Positions 1 through 11,496 are shown, numbered from the stretch's first letter. The stretch: DNA of 64,000 nucleotides from Sphingomonas sp. Ag1 (GCF_000980895.1 NZ_LAZX01000094.1:620001-684000), one strand, 5' to 3'. The notes: generated by a model not told the origin, from the letters alone. Translations and numbers: made by a program.

Positions 1-17
1 TGGCGGAGCCCAAGTGA
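1..17 (+). CDS. 3' end of an upstream coding region (partial)
   Basis: The window opens inside what looks like a coding region. The last four codons before a TGA at 15-17 read A-E-P-K, and the next ATG follows directly. Back-to-back stop and start on one strand suggest an operon with the ATP12 gene. Far too little is visible to name the product, and the frame is assumed from the position of the stop. Confidence 0.3.
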
Positions 18-701
18 ATGAAGCGTTTCTGGACTGACGTCACGATCGACGAGGAGCAGGTGGTGCGGCTGGACGGCCGCCCTGTTCGCACGCCGGGTCG
101 AGCACCGCTCGCACTGCCAAGCACTGCCCTTGCAGAGGCAGTCGCGGATGAATGGCGCGCGGTCGGCGAGACGCTCGATCCACGGTCAATGCCGCTCACG
201 GGGCTCACCAACGCCGCGATCGACCGTGTCGCCCCCTCCCCCGCCGCCTTCGCCGCAGGCCTGGCGGCTTATGCCGAGACCGATCTGCTCTGCTATCGCG
301 CCGAATCGCCGGCCGAACTGGTGCAGCGTGAAGCCGAAGCATGGGATCCGCTGCTCGAATGGGCCCGCGGCCGCTACGACGTGCATTTCGAGATCGTCAA
401 CGGCCTCATGCACCAGCCACAGCCACCAGCGACTGTGACCCGGCTGGCAGAGGCTGTCGCGAGTCGCGATCCCTTTGCCCTAGTGGCGCTGCAGCCGATC
501 GTCACGATTTCGGGCACATTGGTGGGCGCGCTGGCGATGGCCGAGGGTCAGATCGACGCCGACACCCTGTGGGCTGCCGCCACGGTCGATGAAACGTGGC
601 AGGCCGAACAATGGGGCGTGGATGAGCAGGCGGCCGAAGCCAATGCCGCGCGCCGCCGCGATCTCGACGCGGCGGTACGCTTTCTCACGCTACTCGAGTG
701 A
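18..701 (+). CDS. ATP12-family F1F0-ATPase assembly chaperone
   Basis: The 227-residue protein matches the ATP12 family, a soluble chaperone that in mitochondria binds the F1 alpha subunit during ATP synthase assembly. Family landmarks are the N-terminal FW..V (residues 4-8), LDGRPVRTP (18-26), the EW pair (45-46) and MPLTGLTNAAIDRV (58-71). A C-terminal DETWQAEQWG stretch also fits. Full-length homologues are about 230-240 residues, so it is complete. The start codon touches the stop of the preceding frame. Its 3' end overlaps the convergent gmk by 12 bp. The bacterial role is inferred from mitochondrial ATP12 and is less well tested. Confidence 0.85.
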   Translation: MKRFWTDVTIDEEQVVRLDGRPVRTPGRAPLALPSTALAEAVADEWRAVGETLDPRSMPLTGLTNAAIDRVAPSPAAFAAGLAAYAETDLLCYRAESPAELVQREAEAWDPLLEWARGRYDVHFEIVNGLMHQPQPPATVTRLAEAVASRDPFALVALQPIVTISGTLVGALAMAEGQIDADTLWAAATVDETWQAEQWGVDEQAAEANAARRRDLDAAVRFLTLLE

Positions 702-1358
702 ACCGCTTTTCTTGAGCAGACTGCGGATGAAGCCGATGATGCCGGTCTGGCGTGATCGCTTCAGCCGCTCGGCCGCCAGGATCATCCGGACACATTCGAA
801 GCAATGTTCGAGGTCATCGTTGACCAGGACGTAGTCATAACCGTCCCAGTGGCTCACCTCGTTCGCGGCACGCGACATGCGCGCGTCGATCACCTCCTGG
901 CTGTCGGTCGCGCGCTTCTGTAGCCGATCCTGAAGGATAGCCATCGACGGGGGCAGGATGAACACACGGACTACGTCGCCGCCGGCCAGCTGGTGCAGCT
1001 GCTGGGCGCCCTGCCAGTCGATGTCGAACAATATGTCCTTGCCCTCGCTCAACGTGTGAAACACGTCGGCCTTGGGCGTGCCGTAGCGATTGTCGAAGAC
1101 ATGCGCCCACTCGAGGAATTCATGGTTGTTCGCCATCTCGCGAAAGCGATCCAGCGTGACGAAGTGATAATCCTTGCCGTCGATCTCGCCGGGGCGCGGC
1201 GCACGCGTCGTATAGGATACGGACATCGACAGCTCCGGCTCAGCCGCCAGGAGCTTCTTGGCTATCGTCGACTTTCCTGCGCCCGAGGGTGATGACAGGA
1301 CGAACAGGACGCCGCGACGGCGAAAGCCATGCGGATCGGTCGGGGAAGATGCGGCCAT
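690..1358 (-). CDS. gmk: Guanylate kinase
   Basis: The enzyme phosphorylates GMP to GDP with ATP, a cytoplasmic step of purine nucleotide synthesis. The P-loop SSPSGAGKST lies at residues 22-31, and the GMP-binding segment TTRAPRPGE at 50-58 is followed by the DYHFV element. At 222 residues it is slightly longer than the usual 205-210 because of a polar N-terminal extension of about 14 residues, so an internal start is possible. It is transcribed convergently with the ATP12 gene and its stop codon lies inside that gene's last codons. The small glycine-rich gene upstream points the same way but is 146 bp away. Confidence 0.95.
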   Translation of the reverse strand: MAASSPTDPHGFRRRGVLFVLSSPSGAGKSTIAKKLLAAEPELSMSVSYTTRAPRPGEIDGKDYHFVTLDRFREMANNHEFLEWAHVFDNRYGTPKADVFHTLSEGKDILFDIDWQGAQQLHQLAGGDVVRVFILPPSMAILQDRLQKRATDSQEVIDARMSRAANEVSHWDGYDYVLVNDDLEHCFECVRMILAAERLKRSRQTGIIGFIRSLLKKSGSLE

Positions 1359-1470
1359 GCGCGCTCCTGCCGCGCGGAGGACATGAGCGTCAAGGTTCCG
1401 TCCGCGTCATTCCCGCAAAAGCCGCGCGGCTGAGCAGCTCGGCCGGTGCTCAGCCGCTCGTCACTGTGCC

Positions 1471-1496
1471 GGCAGATCCCATCATGGGCATCTGCC
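1471..1496 (-). terminator. Hairpin between the 71-residue gene and gmk
   Basis: GGCAGAT (1471-1477) pairs with ATCTGCC (1490-1496), with further CCCA/TGGG pairing inside. No clear T-run follows in the minus direction. It may be a weak terminator or just an mRNA structure ahead of gmk. Confidence 0.3.
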
Positions 1497-1504
1497 TGGC
1501 AGGA

Positions 1505-1720
1505 TCAACGCACGGGGCGCCCGGACATGCCTTTGCCCGCCTTGCGCCGGTCGTACATCTTCTTCGCTACGTAGCCGCCACCGAGCAGCAGCCCAAGCGG
1601 GCCCGTTCGGGTCGCCATGCGTGCCGCCAGGGCGCCCACGGCCGCGCCCTTCAATCCACCGCGCCAATCCCGACGATCGATTTCCTTGCCGACGAGTGCG
1701 CCAACGATGGTGCGAAGCAT
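1505..1720 (-). CDS. Small glycine/alanine-rich basic protein, unknown
   Basis: A 71-residue protein I do not recognise. It has two hydrophobic small-residue stretches (roughly residues 2-10 and 24-50, the second containing GPLGLLLGGGY) separated and followed by basic segments; the tail is rich in K, R and G. This composition suggests membrane association rather than an enzyme. The intact frame, reasonable codon use and placement between fumC and gmk on the same strand support coding. The gap to fumC upstream is 45 bp, so co-transcription is possible. Confidence 0.6.
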   Translation of the reverse strand: MLRTIVGALVGKEIDRRDWRGGLKGAAVGALAARMATRTGPLGLLLGGGYVAKKMYDRRKAGKGMSGRPVR

Positions 1721-1765
1721 GGATGTTCCTTTCTCTACTTGGCTCGCTAAGCGCTTCGGCGCGGT

Positions 1766-3157
1766 TCAGGTTCCCAGCATCCCCTCGGGGCGAACCACGC
1801 GGTCGAACGTTTCACCATCAACCAGCCCAAGCGCCAGACCTGCCTCACGCAGCGTCAGCCCTTCGGCATGGGCATGTTTGGCGATCTTCGCCGCATTGTC
1901 ATAGCCGATCTCGGGAGCGAGCGCGGTGACCAGCATCAGCGATCGGCCGACCAGATCAGCAATCTGCCGCTCATTGGCGACCATCCCATCGACACAGCGC
2001 TCGGCAAAGCTGGTCATCCCCACTGCAAGCAGGTGGATCGATCGGAGCACGTTGGCCCCGATCAGGGGCATGAACACGTTGAGCTCGAAATGCCCCTGCA
2101 TGCCCCCGACGGTCACCGCCTGATGATTACCGATCACCTGCGCTGCAACCATGGTCAGCGATTCGCACTGCGTGGGATTGACCTTGCCCGGCATGATCGA
2201 ACTACCCGGCTCGTTCGCCGGCAGCGAAAGCTCGCCCAGGCCGGAGCGCGGACCGGAACCCAGCAGCCGGATGTCATTGGCGATCTTGTTGAGCGCCACC
2301 GCCAGCGTGTTGAGCGCGCCGGAAAAGAAGACCAGGCCATCCTTGGCGGCCAGCTGCTCGAACTTGTTCGGCGCCGGTTCGAACGGAAAGCCCGTGATGT
2401 CGCTGATCGCCGCGGTCATGTCGGATGCCCAGCCCTCGGGCGCGTTCAATCCCGTGCCAACCGCGGTACCGCCGATCGCGAGCTTGCGAATATCGCGGTG
2501 CAGCGCCTCCTCGATCCGCCCGCGGCAACTTGCGAGCTGCGCGGCATAGCCGGAAAATTCCTGCCCCAGTGTCAGCGGCGTCGCGTCCTGCGTATGCGTC
2601 CGCCCGATCTTGACGATGTCGCGCCATTGTTTCGCCTTGGCATCCAGGGCAGCGTGAAGCCTGTCCAGCGCCGGGAGCAGCGCATCACGCGTCGCGAGCG
2701 CCGTCGCGACGTGCAGCGCCGTGGGAAAGCTGTCGTTGGAAGATTGGCTCATGTTGACGTGATCGTTGGGGTGCACCGGCGCCTTGCCGCCGCGCTTGCC
2801 GGTCAGCACCTCGTTCGCGCGTCCGGCGATCACCTCGTTCACGTTCATGTTGGTCTGCGTACCGGAGCCGGTCTGCCAGATGACCAGCGGGAATTGCTCA
2901 TCCAGGTTGCCTGACACGATCTCCTGCGCGGCATCCTCGATCGCCTTGACGACCGCTCCGTCCAGCCCATGGCGGGCGTTCACCCGAGCGGCGGCTTGTT
3001 TGACGATCGCCTGCGCGCGGACGATGCCGATTGGCATCCGCTCCATCGCCCCAAAGGGGAAGTTCTCGATCGAGCGCTGCGTCTGCGCGCCCCAGTAAGC
3101 GTCCGTTGGCACCTCGATGCTGCCAATCGAGTCGGTCTCGGTGCGCGTGTCGTTCAT
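1766..3157 (-). CDS. fumC: Fumarate hydratase, class II
   Basis: The iron-independent fumarase interconverts fumarate and L-malate in the TCA cycle. The 463-residue length is standard. Superfamily signature [11 protein letters not shown] is at residues 318-328, [12 protein letters not shown] at 98-109, [10 protein letters not shown] at 133-142, and [10 protein letters not shown] starting at 185 carries His188, the position of the catalytic-site histidine in FumC. Aspartase and argininosuccinate lyase share the fold, but the N-terminus and these segments fit fumarase. A strong hairpin upstream separates it from sspB, so it probably has its own promoter in that short gap. Confidence 0.97.
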   Translation of the reverse strand: MNDTRTETDSIGSIEVPTDAYWGAQTQRSIENFPFGAMERMPIGIVRAQAIVKQAAARVNARHGLDGAVVKAIEDAAQEIVSGNLDEQFPLVIWQTGSGTQTNMNVNEVIAGRANEVLTGKRGGKAPVHPNDHVNMSQSSNDSFPTALHVATALATRDALLPALDRLHAALDAKAKQWRDIVKIGRTHTQDATPLTLGQEFSGYAAQLASCRGRIEEALHRDIRKLAIGGTAVGTGLNAPEGWASDMTAAISDITGFPFEPAPNKFEQLAAKDGLVFFSGALNTLAVALNKIANDIRLLGSGPRSGLGELSLPANEPGSSIMPGKVNPTQCESLTMVAAQVIGNHQAVTVGGMQGHFELNVFMPLIGANVLRSIHLLAVGMTSFAERCVDGMVANERQIADLVGRSLMLVTALAPEIGYDNAAKIAKHAHAEGLTLREAGLALGLVDGETFDRVVRPEGMLGT

Positions 3158-3206
3158 GCCTCAGCCTATCTGTCGTGACAGGCGGTATTTGGAGGCGAAG
3201 CAGTAA

Positions 3207-3250
3207 GGCGCAAGGGGACACGGCGGTCGGCCGCCGTGTCCCCTTGCGCC
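3207..3250. terminator. Perfect 20-bp stem hairpin between sspB and fumC
   Basis: Bases 3207-3226 are exactly complementary to 3231-3250, with a 4-base TCGG loop. The hairpin lies just past the 3' end of sspB on the minus strand and upstream of fumC. There is no long T-run, but a stem this GC-rich is a plausible transcription stop or RNA end. Confidence 0.65.
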
Positions 3251-3290
3251 CATGTTCATGGTGCCGGCACGCTACCGGCCCGAAGCGAGG

Positions 3291-3776
3291 CTATTTCTTG
3301 CGCTTGAAGTCCACGGAGACGACGTTCGACCCGTCCTCGCTCGACGTGGGTGGCGGGCCATCGTTTTCCGCCGGATCGTGCGGCTCGGGACCGTCACCGG
3401 GCCCTTCCTGCGCCTGGAAGCGCAGCTCGAAATTGACCGCCGGATCGTGGAACCCGGTGATCGCCGAATAGGGAATCATCAGCTTCGAGGGCACCTGGTT
3501 GAAACTCAGGCCGACAGAGAAGCGCTCCGCGTCGACGGTCAGGTCCCAGAAGCGGTTCTGCAGCACGATCGTCATTTCATCGGGGAAACGCTCGATCAGC
3601 CGCTGCGGGATATCGACCCCCGCCGCCTGCGTCTTGAAGGTGATGTAGAAATGATGGTCGCCCGGCAGCCCCCCGCCGGTCGCGACCGAGCCCAGCACGC
3701 GACCGACGACGGCGCGCAGGGCCTCCTGCACGATCTCGTCGTAGGGAATCAGGCTGTCAGGTGCTTGGTCGTCCAT
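3291..3776 (-). CDS. sspB: SspB-type ClpXP proteolysis adaptor
   Basis: SspB tethers ssrA-tagged and other substrates to the ClpXP protease. This 161-residue protein has the SspB fold region at about residues 1-122, then an acidic/proline-rich disordered linker (123-150) and a short basic-hydrophobic tail (151-161, [11 protein letters not shown]) in the place where SspB proteins carry the ClpX-binding peptide. The architecture matches the alphaproteobacterial SspB-alpha type. Alternative ATGs at 3782 and 3785 would add only two or three residues; 3776 is chosen because MDDQ is a natural start. The divergent hisB begins about 75 bp away. Confidence 0.88.
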   Translation of the reverse strand: MDDQAPDSLIPYDEIVQEALRAVVGRVLGSVATGGGLPGDHHFYITFKTQAAGVDIPQRLIERFPDEMTIVLQNRFWDLTVDAERFSVGLSFNQVPSKLMIPYSAITGFHDPAVNFELRFQAQEGPGDGPEPHDPAENDGPPPTSSEDGSNVVSVDFKRKK

Positions 3777-3849
3777 TTGCATCATCGGTAACGGCACGAA
3801 CCGTTCGGTCAAGATTGCATGGCGCGTCGGCTCCGCTATGTGCGCGCTC

Positions 3850-4437
3850 ATGCGCAGCGCGACGATCCGCCGTGACACCAGCGAAACCAAGATCGCGGTG
3901 ACCGTTAACCTTGATGGCACGGGCGCGTACCGTGTGTCGACCGGAGTTGGCTTCTTCGACCATATGCTGGAGCAGCTCTCCCGCCACTCGCTGATCGACC
4001 TGGATGTCGAGACGAAGGGCGATCTGCATATCGACCAGCACCACACCGTCGAGGATACCGGGATCGCCATCGGCGAGGCGCTGGCCAAGGCGCTCGGCGA
4101 TAAGCGCGGCATTCGTCGCTATGGCGATGCGCTGTCCCCGATGGACGAGACGCTGACCCGCGTCGCGCTCGACATTTCCGGGCGCCCCTGGCTCGTGTGG
4201 AAGACCGAGTTCAGCCAGAAGCGGCTTGGCGAAATGGACACCGAGATGTTCAAACACTGGTTCCACAGCTTCGCGCAGGCCGCGGGCATAACGCTGCACG
4301 TCGAGACGCTGCACGGCGAGAACAACCACCACATCGCCGAAAGCGCGTTCAAGGGCCTTGCCCGGGCGCTGCGTCAGGCGATTGAGATCGATCCGCGCAA
4401 GGCCGATTCGATCCCGTCGACCAAGGGCGTTCTGTGA
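3850..4437 (+). CDS. hisB: Imidazoleglycerol-phosphate dehydratase
   Basis: It dehydrates imidazole-glycerol phosphate to imidazole-acetol phosphate, the sixth/seventh step of histidine synthesis. The 195-residue protein is the monofunctional form without a fused phosphatase. Manganese-binding repeats are visible: FDHML (36-40), HHTVED (64-69) and the C-terminal [11 protein letters not shown]. An ATG at 3838 would add four residues; the start here gives the usual MRxATIxR N-terminus. It is the first gene of the his operon, and its TGA overlaps the hisH GTG as GTGA. Confidence 0.96.
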   Translation: MRSATIRRDTSETKIAVTVNLDGTGAYRVSTGVGFFDHMLEQLSRHSLIDLDVETKGDLHIDQHHTVEDTGIAIGEALAKALGDKRGIRRYGDALSPMDETLTRVALDISGRPWLVWKTEFSQKRLGEMDTEMFKHWFHSFAQAAGITLHVETLHGENNHHIAESAFKGLARALRQAIEIDPRKADSIPSTKGVL

Positions 4438-5039
4438 CGCTCGCATTGGTCGACATTCAGTCGGGGAACCTGCTGTCGGTCGAAAACGCCCTGCGCGCCG
4501 CCGGCGCATCAGACGTGATCGTCACCGCCGATCCGGACGCGATTGCCCGCGCCGATCGCATCGTCCTTCCCGGCGTCGGCGCCTTCGGGGCCTGCGCGGC
4601 AAACCTGCGTGCGGTCGACGGGCTTGAGGCGGCGCTGCGCTCCCGCGTTCTCGACCAGGGCGCGCCGTTCCTTGGCATTTGCGTCGGCATGCAGCTGCTC
4701 GCGGAACAGGGCGAGGAACTCGGCCAGCATCGCGGGCTCGGCTGGCTGCCCGGCAATGTCCGGCGACTCGATCCCGCCGGTACCGATGCAAAGGTGCCGC
4801 ACATGGGCTGGAACGATGTGGTGCCCACCGGCGATCACCCGCTCCTGCGGCCGGGCGAAGCCTATTTCCTGCACAGCTTCGCTTATGATGGCGACGGCGT
4901 GCTCGCACAGACCGACCATGCTGGCCCCGTCACTGCCGCGATCGGCCGCGACACGATCGTCGGCGTTCAATTTCACCCGGAGAAGAGCCAGCGCTACGGC
5001 CTCGATCTTCTTGCTCGCTTTCTGGAGTGGCGTCCTTGA
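4434..5039 (+). CDS. hisH: Imidazole glycerol phosphate synthase, glutaminase subunit
   Basis: HisH releases ammonia from glutamine and passes it to HisF. The class I glutamine amidotransferase triad is present: nucleophile Cys83 in [10 protein letters not shown] and His181/Glu183 in FHPEKS. The 201-residue length is normal. The GTG start overlaps the hisB stop by four bases and its stop overlaps the hisA TTG, so hisB, hisH and hisA look translationally coupled. Confidence 0.96.
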   Translation: MTLALVDIQSGNLLSVENALRAAGASDVIVTADPDAIARADRIVLPGVGAFGACAANLRAVDGLEAALRSRVLDQGAPFLGICVGMQLLAEQGEELGQHRGLGWLPGNVRRLDPAGTDAKVPHMGWNDVVPTGDHPLLRPGEAYFLHSFAYDGDGVLAQTDHAGPVTAAIGRDTIVGVQFHPEKSQRYGLDLLARFLEWRP

Positions 5040-5770
5040 GCCTCATCGTGTTTCCCGCCATCGATCTAAAGGCGGGCCAGGTCGTTCGCCTAGCCGAGGG
5101 CGATATGGATCGTGCGACCGTTTATGGTGATGATCCCGCAGCCCAGGCGATGTTGTTCGCCGATGCGGGCGCAGGCCACCTCCATGTCGTCGATCTCGAC
5201 GGGGCCTTTGCCGGTGAAAGCCGCAACGGGGAGGCCGTGCGCGCGATCGTCAGCCGCTTTCCCGGCCATGTGCAGCTCGGCGGCGGCGTTCGCACGCCGG
5301 AGAGCGTGGAGGCCTGGTTCGACGCCGGCGTCGCCCGCGTCGTGATCGGTACCGCCGCGCTTGAAAATCCGCAGTTCGTTCGTGACATGGCCGCCGCCTT
5401 CCCCGGCGGCATCGTCGTCGCGGTCGACGCGCGCGACGGCATGGTCGCGACCAAGGGTTGGGCCGACGTATCCACCACCACCGCCACCGACCTCGCGCGC
5501 CAATTCGAGGATGCCGGCGTTGCGGCGCTCCTGTTCACCGACGTCGGCCGCGATGGCCTGTTGAAGGGCTGCAATGTCGAGGCGACGGTCGATCTGGCGC
5601 GGGCCGTGTCGATCCCGGTGATCGCCAGCGGCGGCGTTGCCGGCATCTCGGACATTCACGTGCTGGCGCTTCACGCCCGCGACGGGGTCGAAGGCGTCAT
5701 TACCGGGCGCGCCCTGTACGACGGCAGGCTTGATCTTGCCGCCGCGCTTACCGTTGCTGCGGCGGCCTGA
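5036..5770 (+). CDS. hisA: ProFAR isomerase (HisA)
   Basis: HisA isomerises the aminoaldose ProFAR to the aminoketose PRFAR. It is a (beta/alpha)8 barrel with the acid residue in FPAIDLKAG near the N-terminus and the second half-barrel motif TDVGRDG. I chose TTG at 5036 because GGAG at 5024-5027 sits 8 bases upstream and this gives the usual short N-terminus; a GTG at 5027 would use part of that GGAG itself. The start overlaps the hisH stop as TTGA. Length is 244 residues, as expected. Confidence 0.95.
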   Translation: MSLIVFPAIDLKAGQVVRLAEGDMDRATVYGDDPAAQAMLFADAGAGHLHVVDLDGAFAGESRNGEAVRAIVSRFPGHVQLGGGVRTPESVEAWFDAGVARVVIGTAALENPQFVRDMAAAFPGGIVVAVDARDGMVATKGWADVSTTTATDLARQFEDAGVAALLFTDVGRDGLLKGCNVEATVDLARAVSIPVIASGGVAGISDIHVLALHARDGVEGVITGRALYDGRLDLAAALTVAAAA

Positions 5771-5773
5771 ACG

Positions 5774-6535
5774 ATGACGGTTCGTGCCCGCGTCATTCCT
5801 TGCCTCGACGTCGCCAACGGCCGTGTCGTGAAAGGGGTCAACTTCGTCGATCTGATCGATGCCGGCGATCCGGTGGAACAGGCTCGCGCCTATGATGCGG
5901 CGGGGGCCGACGAATTGTGCTTCCTCGACATCACCGCCAGCCATGAGGGGCGCGACACGATCCTTGACGTGGTGCGCCGCACGGCAGCGGTCTGCTTCAT
6001 GCCGCTGACGGTGGGCGGCGGCGTGCGCAGCGCCGATGATGCGCGCGCGCTGCTGCTGGCCGGGGCAGACAAGGTGGCGGTCAATTCCGCCGCGGTGGCG
6101 AGGCCCGAAGTGGTCGCTGACATTGCCGAGCGATTTGGCAGCCAGTGCTGCGTCGCCAGCGTCGATGCGCGTCGAGTCGATGGCGGGTGGGAGGTATTCA
6201 CCCACGGCGGCCGACGCAGAACGGGTATTGATGCCGTCGCTCATGCCTTGCGCCTGGCGGAGCTTGGCGCAGGCGAAATCCTGCTGACGTCGATGGACCG
6301 GGATGGAACCCGCGACGGCTATGACCTCGACCTGGTCCGCGCCGTTGCGGACAGGACGAGCGTGCCGGTGGTCGCCTCTGGGGGTGTCGGCACTCTCGAC
6401 GATCTCGTCCGCGGGGTGACGGAGGGTCATGCCTCGGCGGTGCTTGCAGCCTCGATCTTCCACTTCGGTCAGGCGACCATCGCCGACGCTCATGCTGCCC
6501 TCGCCGCGGCGGGCGTGCCGGTACGGCGGCATTGA
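5774..6535 (+). CDS. hisF: Imidazole glycerol phosphate synthase, cyclase subunit
   Basis: HisF uses the ammonia delivered by HisH to close the imidazole ring, giving IGP and AICAR. The 253-residue barrel shows [14 protein letters not shown] at the N-terminus with the catalytic Asp12, and [13 protein letters not shown] in the second half for the other catalytic Asp and substrate phosphate. It follows hisA with a 3-base gap. It is complete and typical. Confidence 0.96.
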   Translation: MTVRARVIPCLDVANGRVVKGVNFVDLIDAGDPVEQARAYDAAGADELCFLDITASHEGRDTILDVVRRTAAVCFMPLTVGGGVRSADDARALLLAGADKVAVNSAAVARPEVVADIAERFGSQCCVASVDARRVDGGWEVFTHGGRRRTGIDAVAHALRLAELGAGEILLTSMDRDGTRDGYDLDLVRAVADRTSVPVVASGGVGTLDDLVRGVTEGHASAVLAASIFHFGQATIADAHAALAAAGVPVRRH

Positions 6536-6595
6536 CGCTTCGCTGCATGTCGGTGGCATAAGGGACGCCTCGTCCCTTCCGGAGCCGCTTGCGTC

Positions 6596-6766
6596 ATGCC
6601 GCCTTCGCTGTTCACGCTGACCGCCGCCGCTCCGCCCGTCGGGGCTGCGGCGGTGTCCACGCCGCGTACCGGTCCCGAACTGTCCGATGCGGCGCTGTTC
6701 GTTGCCGCCGCCATCGCCGTCTGGCTGACCCGGCGTGCGCTGCGCAACCGTGGTCGGAAAGGTTGA
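6596..6766 (+). CDS. 56-residue single-span membrane protein between hisF and hisE
   Basis: A short frame opens 60 bp after hisF and closes 32 bp before hisE. The product starts MPPSLFTLTAAAP, has a Thr/Pro/Gly-rich middle, one hydrophobic segment (about residues 31-45, DAALFVAAAIAVWL) and a strongly basic tail (RRALRNRGRKG). The arrangement resembles a C-tail-anchored peptide or a cell-surface sorting signal, but I see no known sorting motif. I do not recognise the family. Its position inside the his operon and the clean frame argue that it is real. Confidence 0.55.
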   Translation: MPPSLFTLTAAAPPVGAAAVSTPRTGPELSDAALFVAAAIAVWLTRRALRNRGRKG

Positions 6767-6798
6767 CCTGGATCGCCGCGCGCGGCACCTCGCGCGGC

Positions 6799-7134
6799 AT
6801 GGCTGACGACACTCTCGACCGTCTCGAAGCAACGATCCGCGCGCGCAAGGATGCACCCGCGGTACGCTCCTATACCGCGAGCCTGTTCTTCCAGGGACGA
6901 CATAAGATCGCGCAAAAGTTGGGCGAGGAAGCGGTCGAAACGGTCATCGCCGCCTGCTCCGGCGAGGATGCCGATATCGTTCCTGAGGCGGCCGACCTGA
7001 TTTTCCATCTGCTGGTGCTGCTCGCCGACGCCGGCCTCTCGCTCGACGACGTCCGACGCGAGCTCGACCGGCGTGAGGGCCAGTCGGGCCATGACGAAAA
7101 GGCTGGCCGCCCCCTCTCCTTCCGCCCTGAATAA
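6799..7134 (+). CDS. hisE: Phosphoribosyl-ATP pyrophosphatase
   Basis: HisE hydrolyses phosphoribosyl-ATP to phosphoribosyl-AMP, the second step of histidine synthesis. The 111-residue all-alpha MazG-like fold shows KIGEEAVE-type residues (here KLGEEAVETVIA) and the acidic EAADLIFHLL segment that binds Mg. The frame is open further upstream, but that extension is arginine-rich and out of register with family length, so ATG 6799 is the start. HisI is not fused to it and is not in this window. Confidence 0.94.
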   Translation: MADDTLDRLEATIRARKDAPAVRSYTASLFFQGRHKIAQKLGEEAVETVIAACSGEDADIVPEAADLIFHLLVLLADAGLSLDDVRRELDRREGQSGHDEKAGRPLSFRPE

Positions 7135-7144
7135 GGCTTCGCTC

Positions 7145-7537
7145 ATGCCCGTCGATGCAACGCTGCCCTATGACGATCAGAACATCTTCGCGCGGATCCT
7201 TCGCGGCGAGATACCGGCCCGCAAGGTGTACGAGGACGAATACGCGCTCGCGTTCCACGACATCGCGCCTTGGTCTCCGACGCACATTCTGGTGATTCCG
7301 AAGGGCGCCTACGTCAGCTGGGATGATTTCTCCGCCAGGGCCAGCGATGCGGAGATTGCCGGATTCGTCCGGGCGGTTGGCCACATCGCGCGGGAGGCTG
7401 GTTTGGTCACACCGGGCTACCGCCTCTTGGCCAATGCCGGTCCGCACAGCCATCAGGAAGTGCCCCATCTGCACGTCCATATCCTTGCTGGCCGGCCGCT
7501 AGGCCCTATGCTGGTTCAAAATGACAGCCATAAGTAG
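7145..7537 (+). CDS. HIT (histidine triad) family protein
   Basis: The 130-residue protein belongs to the HINT/HIT nucleotide-binding family, which hydrolyses adenosine phosphoramidates and related nucleotides. It carries the triad HLHVH at 108-112, NIFARILRGEIP at the N-terminus and HILVIPKG at 47-54. It starts 10 bp after hisE, making it the last gene of the his cluster, an arrangement common in alphaproteobacteria. Its physiological substrate is not known from sequence. Confidence 0.92.
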   Translation: MPVDATLPYDDQNIFARILRGEIPARKVYEDEYALAFHDIAPWSPTHILVIPKGAYVSWDDFSARASDAEIAGFVRAVGHIAREAGLVTPGYRLLANAGPHSHQEVPHLHVHILAGRPLGPMLVQNDSHK

Positions 7538-7546
7538 CAGAAAAGA

Positions 7547-7581
7547 CGCAATCTTGCTTCCGAACGCCGTGAGGGATTGCG
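7547..7581. repeat. Inverted repeat in the HIT-permease gap
   Basis: CGCAATC (7547-7553) is repeated inverted as GATTGCG (7575-7581) with 21 bases between. It could be a weak hairpin ending the his transcript or a protein site upstream of the permease; there is no T-run. Confidence 0.25.
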
Positions 7582-7661
7582 CGATGACGATCTCCCGCTA
7601 GTTTCGCGCGCTTTAATGCACATGCGGCCGCCAGTGCCGCGCTCCTGGGGGAAAAGGCCGC

Positions 7662-9239
7662 ATGATCTTTGGCCGAGTAAAACCGCTCGACGCCATCTTG
7701 GCGACTGCCGAGAAAAAAGCGCTTCATCGCACCTTGGGCTGGTTCCAGCTCACCTTGTTCGGCATCGGTTGTGTGATCGGTACCGGTATTTTCGTTCTCA
7801 CCTCCGCCGGCGCACAAAAGGCCGGCCCGGGCCTGATGCTCGCATTCGCGATCGCCGGCCTGATCTGCATTGTCGCCGCGCTTTGCTACGCGGAGATTGC
7901 AGCCATGATCCCCGTCGCGGGATCAGCATATACCTACAGCTACGCCACGATGGGCGAACTCGTCGGCTGGACCGTTGGCTGGGCCCTGATCCTCGAATAT
8001 GCCGTGGCGGCCAGCGCCGTGTCCGTCGGGTGGTCGGGCTACTTCACCGGCACGATCCTCAATGAATTTCTCGGGATACACCTGCCGGCGTGGCTGTCGG
8101 GCGCACCGCTCGCACTAGGCGGTGTCGAAGGCGGCTTCATCAATCTGCCCGCCGTCGTCATCTCGCTCTTGATCACTTGGCTGCTGATGGTCGGCACCAC
8201 TGAAAGCGCCCGCGTGAATGCGGTGCTGGTGGCGATCAAGGTGACGGCGCTGACCGCCTTCATCGCACTCACCATTCCTTCCGACGCGTTCGACTCCGAT
8301 CGCTTCAACCCCTTCCTCCCGGCCGGCATCTTTGGTGGCTTCGGCACCGGCGTCGGTGCAGTCGGCGCCGCGGCGACGATCTTCTTTGCCTATGTGGGCT
8401 TCGACGCCGTGTCGACCGCGGCTGAGGAAACTAAGAATCCGCAGCGCAACGTCCCGATCGGTCTGGTCGGATCGCTGCTGTTCTGCACCGTCTTCTACAT
8501 CCTGGTGGCTGCGGGTGCGATCGGCACCGTCGGTGGTCAGCCGATCATGGGGCCGAACGGCGTGCCGTTCCCGGCCGGCTCGGAAGAGCTTGCCCGCCAG
8601 TGCGCCACTTTCGCCGCCAACGACCTCCCGCTCGTCTGCTCGAACGAGGCGCTCGCCCATGTGCTGCGTCAGATCGGCTGGTCGGGCGTCGGCAACATGC
8701 TGGGCATCGCGGCATTCCTCGCGCTGCCGTCGGTCATCCTGATCCTGATGTTCGGCCAGACCCGCATCTTCTTCGTGATGAGCCGTGACGGCCTGCTGCC
8801 GGAGCGCCTGTCGGCAGTGCACCCGAAGTGGAAGACCCCGTATATCGTCACCGCGATCACCGGCGCAGCCGTGGCCTTTGCCGCTGCCTTCCTGCCGGTC
8901 GGCAAGCTCGCGGATATCGCCAATGCGGGTACGCTCTACGCGTTCATGATGGTGGCCATCGCGGTCATGATCCTGCGCCGTACCGAGGCGAATCGTCAGC
9001 GCAGCTTCCGCACCCCGGCGCTCTGGATCGTCGGCCCGCTGACGATCGCAGGCTGCATCTTCCTGTTCTTCAACCTGCCGCTAGACGCGATGCTGGTGCT
9101 GCCGCTCTGGGGCATCCTGGGCCTCGTGATCTACTATGGCTACGGCTACCGCGCGTCGCACCTTGGCCGCGGCCTGGTCGAAGTGCACGAGAGCGAAGCG
9201 GTGCATGAGGTCGATCCGTCGGTGCCGGGCACGCGCTAG
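7662..9239 (+). CDS. APC-family amino acid permease
   Basis: A 525-residue integral inner-membrane transporter of the amino acid-polyamine-organocation superfamily, closest in look to cationic-amino-acid/YhdG-like permeases. The first span contains the GIGxxIGTGIF signature (FGIGCVIGTGIFV). The conserved FFAYVGFDAVSTAAEETKNP segment follows span 6, and there are about 12 hydrophobic segments. An extracytoplasmic loop of about 50 residues with two cysteines lies mid-protein. Substrate cannot be read from sequence. It stands alone, with a good terminator right after it. Confidence 0.88.
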   Translation: MIFGRVKPLDAILATAEKKALHRTLGWFQLTLFGIGCVIGTGIFVLTSAGAQKAGPGLMLAFAIAGLICIVAALCYAEIAAMIPVAGSAYTYSYATMGELVGWTVGWALILEYAVAASAVSVGWSGYFTGTILNEFLGIHLPAWLSGAPLALGGVEGGFINLPAVVISLLITWLLMVGTTESARVNAVLVAIKVTALTAFIALTIPSDAFDSDRFNPFLPAGIFGGFGTGVGAVGAAATIFFAYVGFDAVSTAAEETKNPQRNVPIGLVGSLLFCTVFYILVAAGAIGTVGGQPIMGPNGVPFPAGSEELARQCATFAANDLPLVCSNEALAHVLRQIGWSGVGNMLGIAAFLALPSVILILMFGQTRIFFVMSRDGLLPERLSAVHPKWKTPYIVTAITGAAVAFAAAFLPVGKLADIANAGTLYAFMMVAIAVMILRRTEANRQRSFRTPALWIVGPLTIAGCIFLFFNLPLDAMLVLPLWGILGLVIYYGYGYRASHLGRGLVEVHESEAVHEVDPSVPGTR

Positions 9240-9268
9240 GCACGGCGACGCACCTTAGTTACAGCAAG

Positions 9269-9296
9269 AGGGCCGGGGCATTGCTCCGGCCCTTTT
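9269..9296 (+). terminator. Intrinsic terminator after the permease gene
   Basis: AGGGCCGG (9269-9276) pairs with CCGGCCCT (9286-9293), followed by TTT. This is a classic Rho-independent layout 30 bp past the permease stop. Confidence 0.8.
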
Positions 9297-9340
9297 CGCA
9301 TCGGGCGCACTGGCTTGGCGGCGCGTCCCGGCTCGCCTAA

Positions 9341-11476
<2,136 letters not shown>

Positions 11477-11496
11477 CACGAATACACCTGTCGCTT

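Noticed and set aside
5090..6856. 588-codon open frame antisense to hisA-hisF-hisE
   Set aside because: It lies opposite well-identified genes and its Arg/His/Asp-heavy composition is what a GC-rich antisense frame gives; no domain is recognisable.
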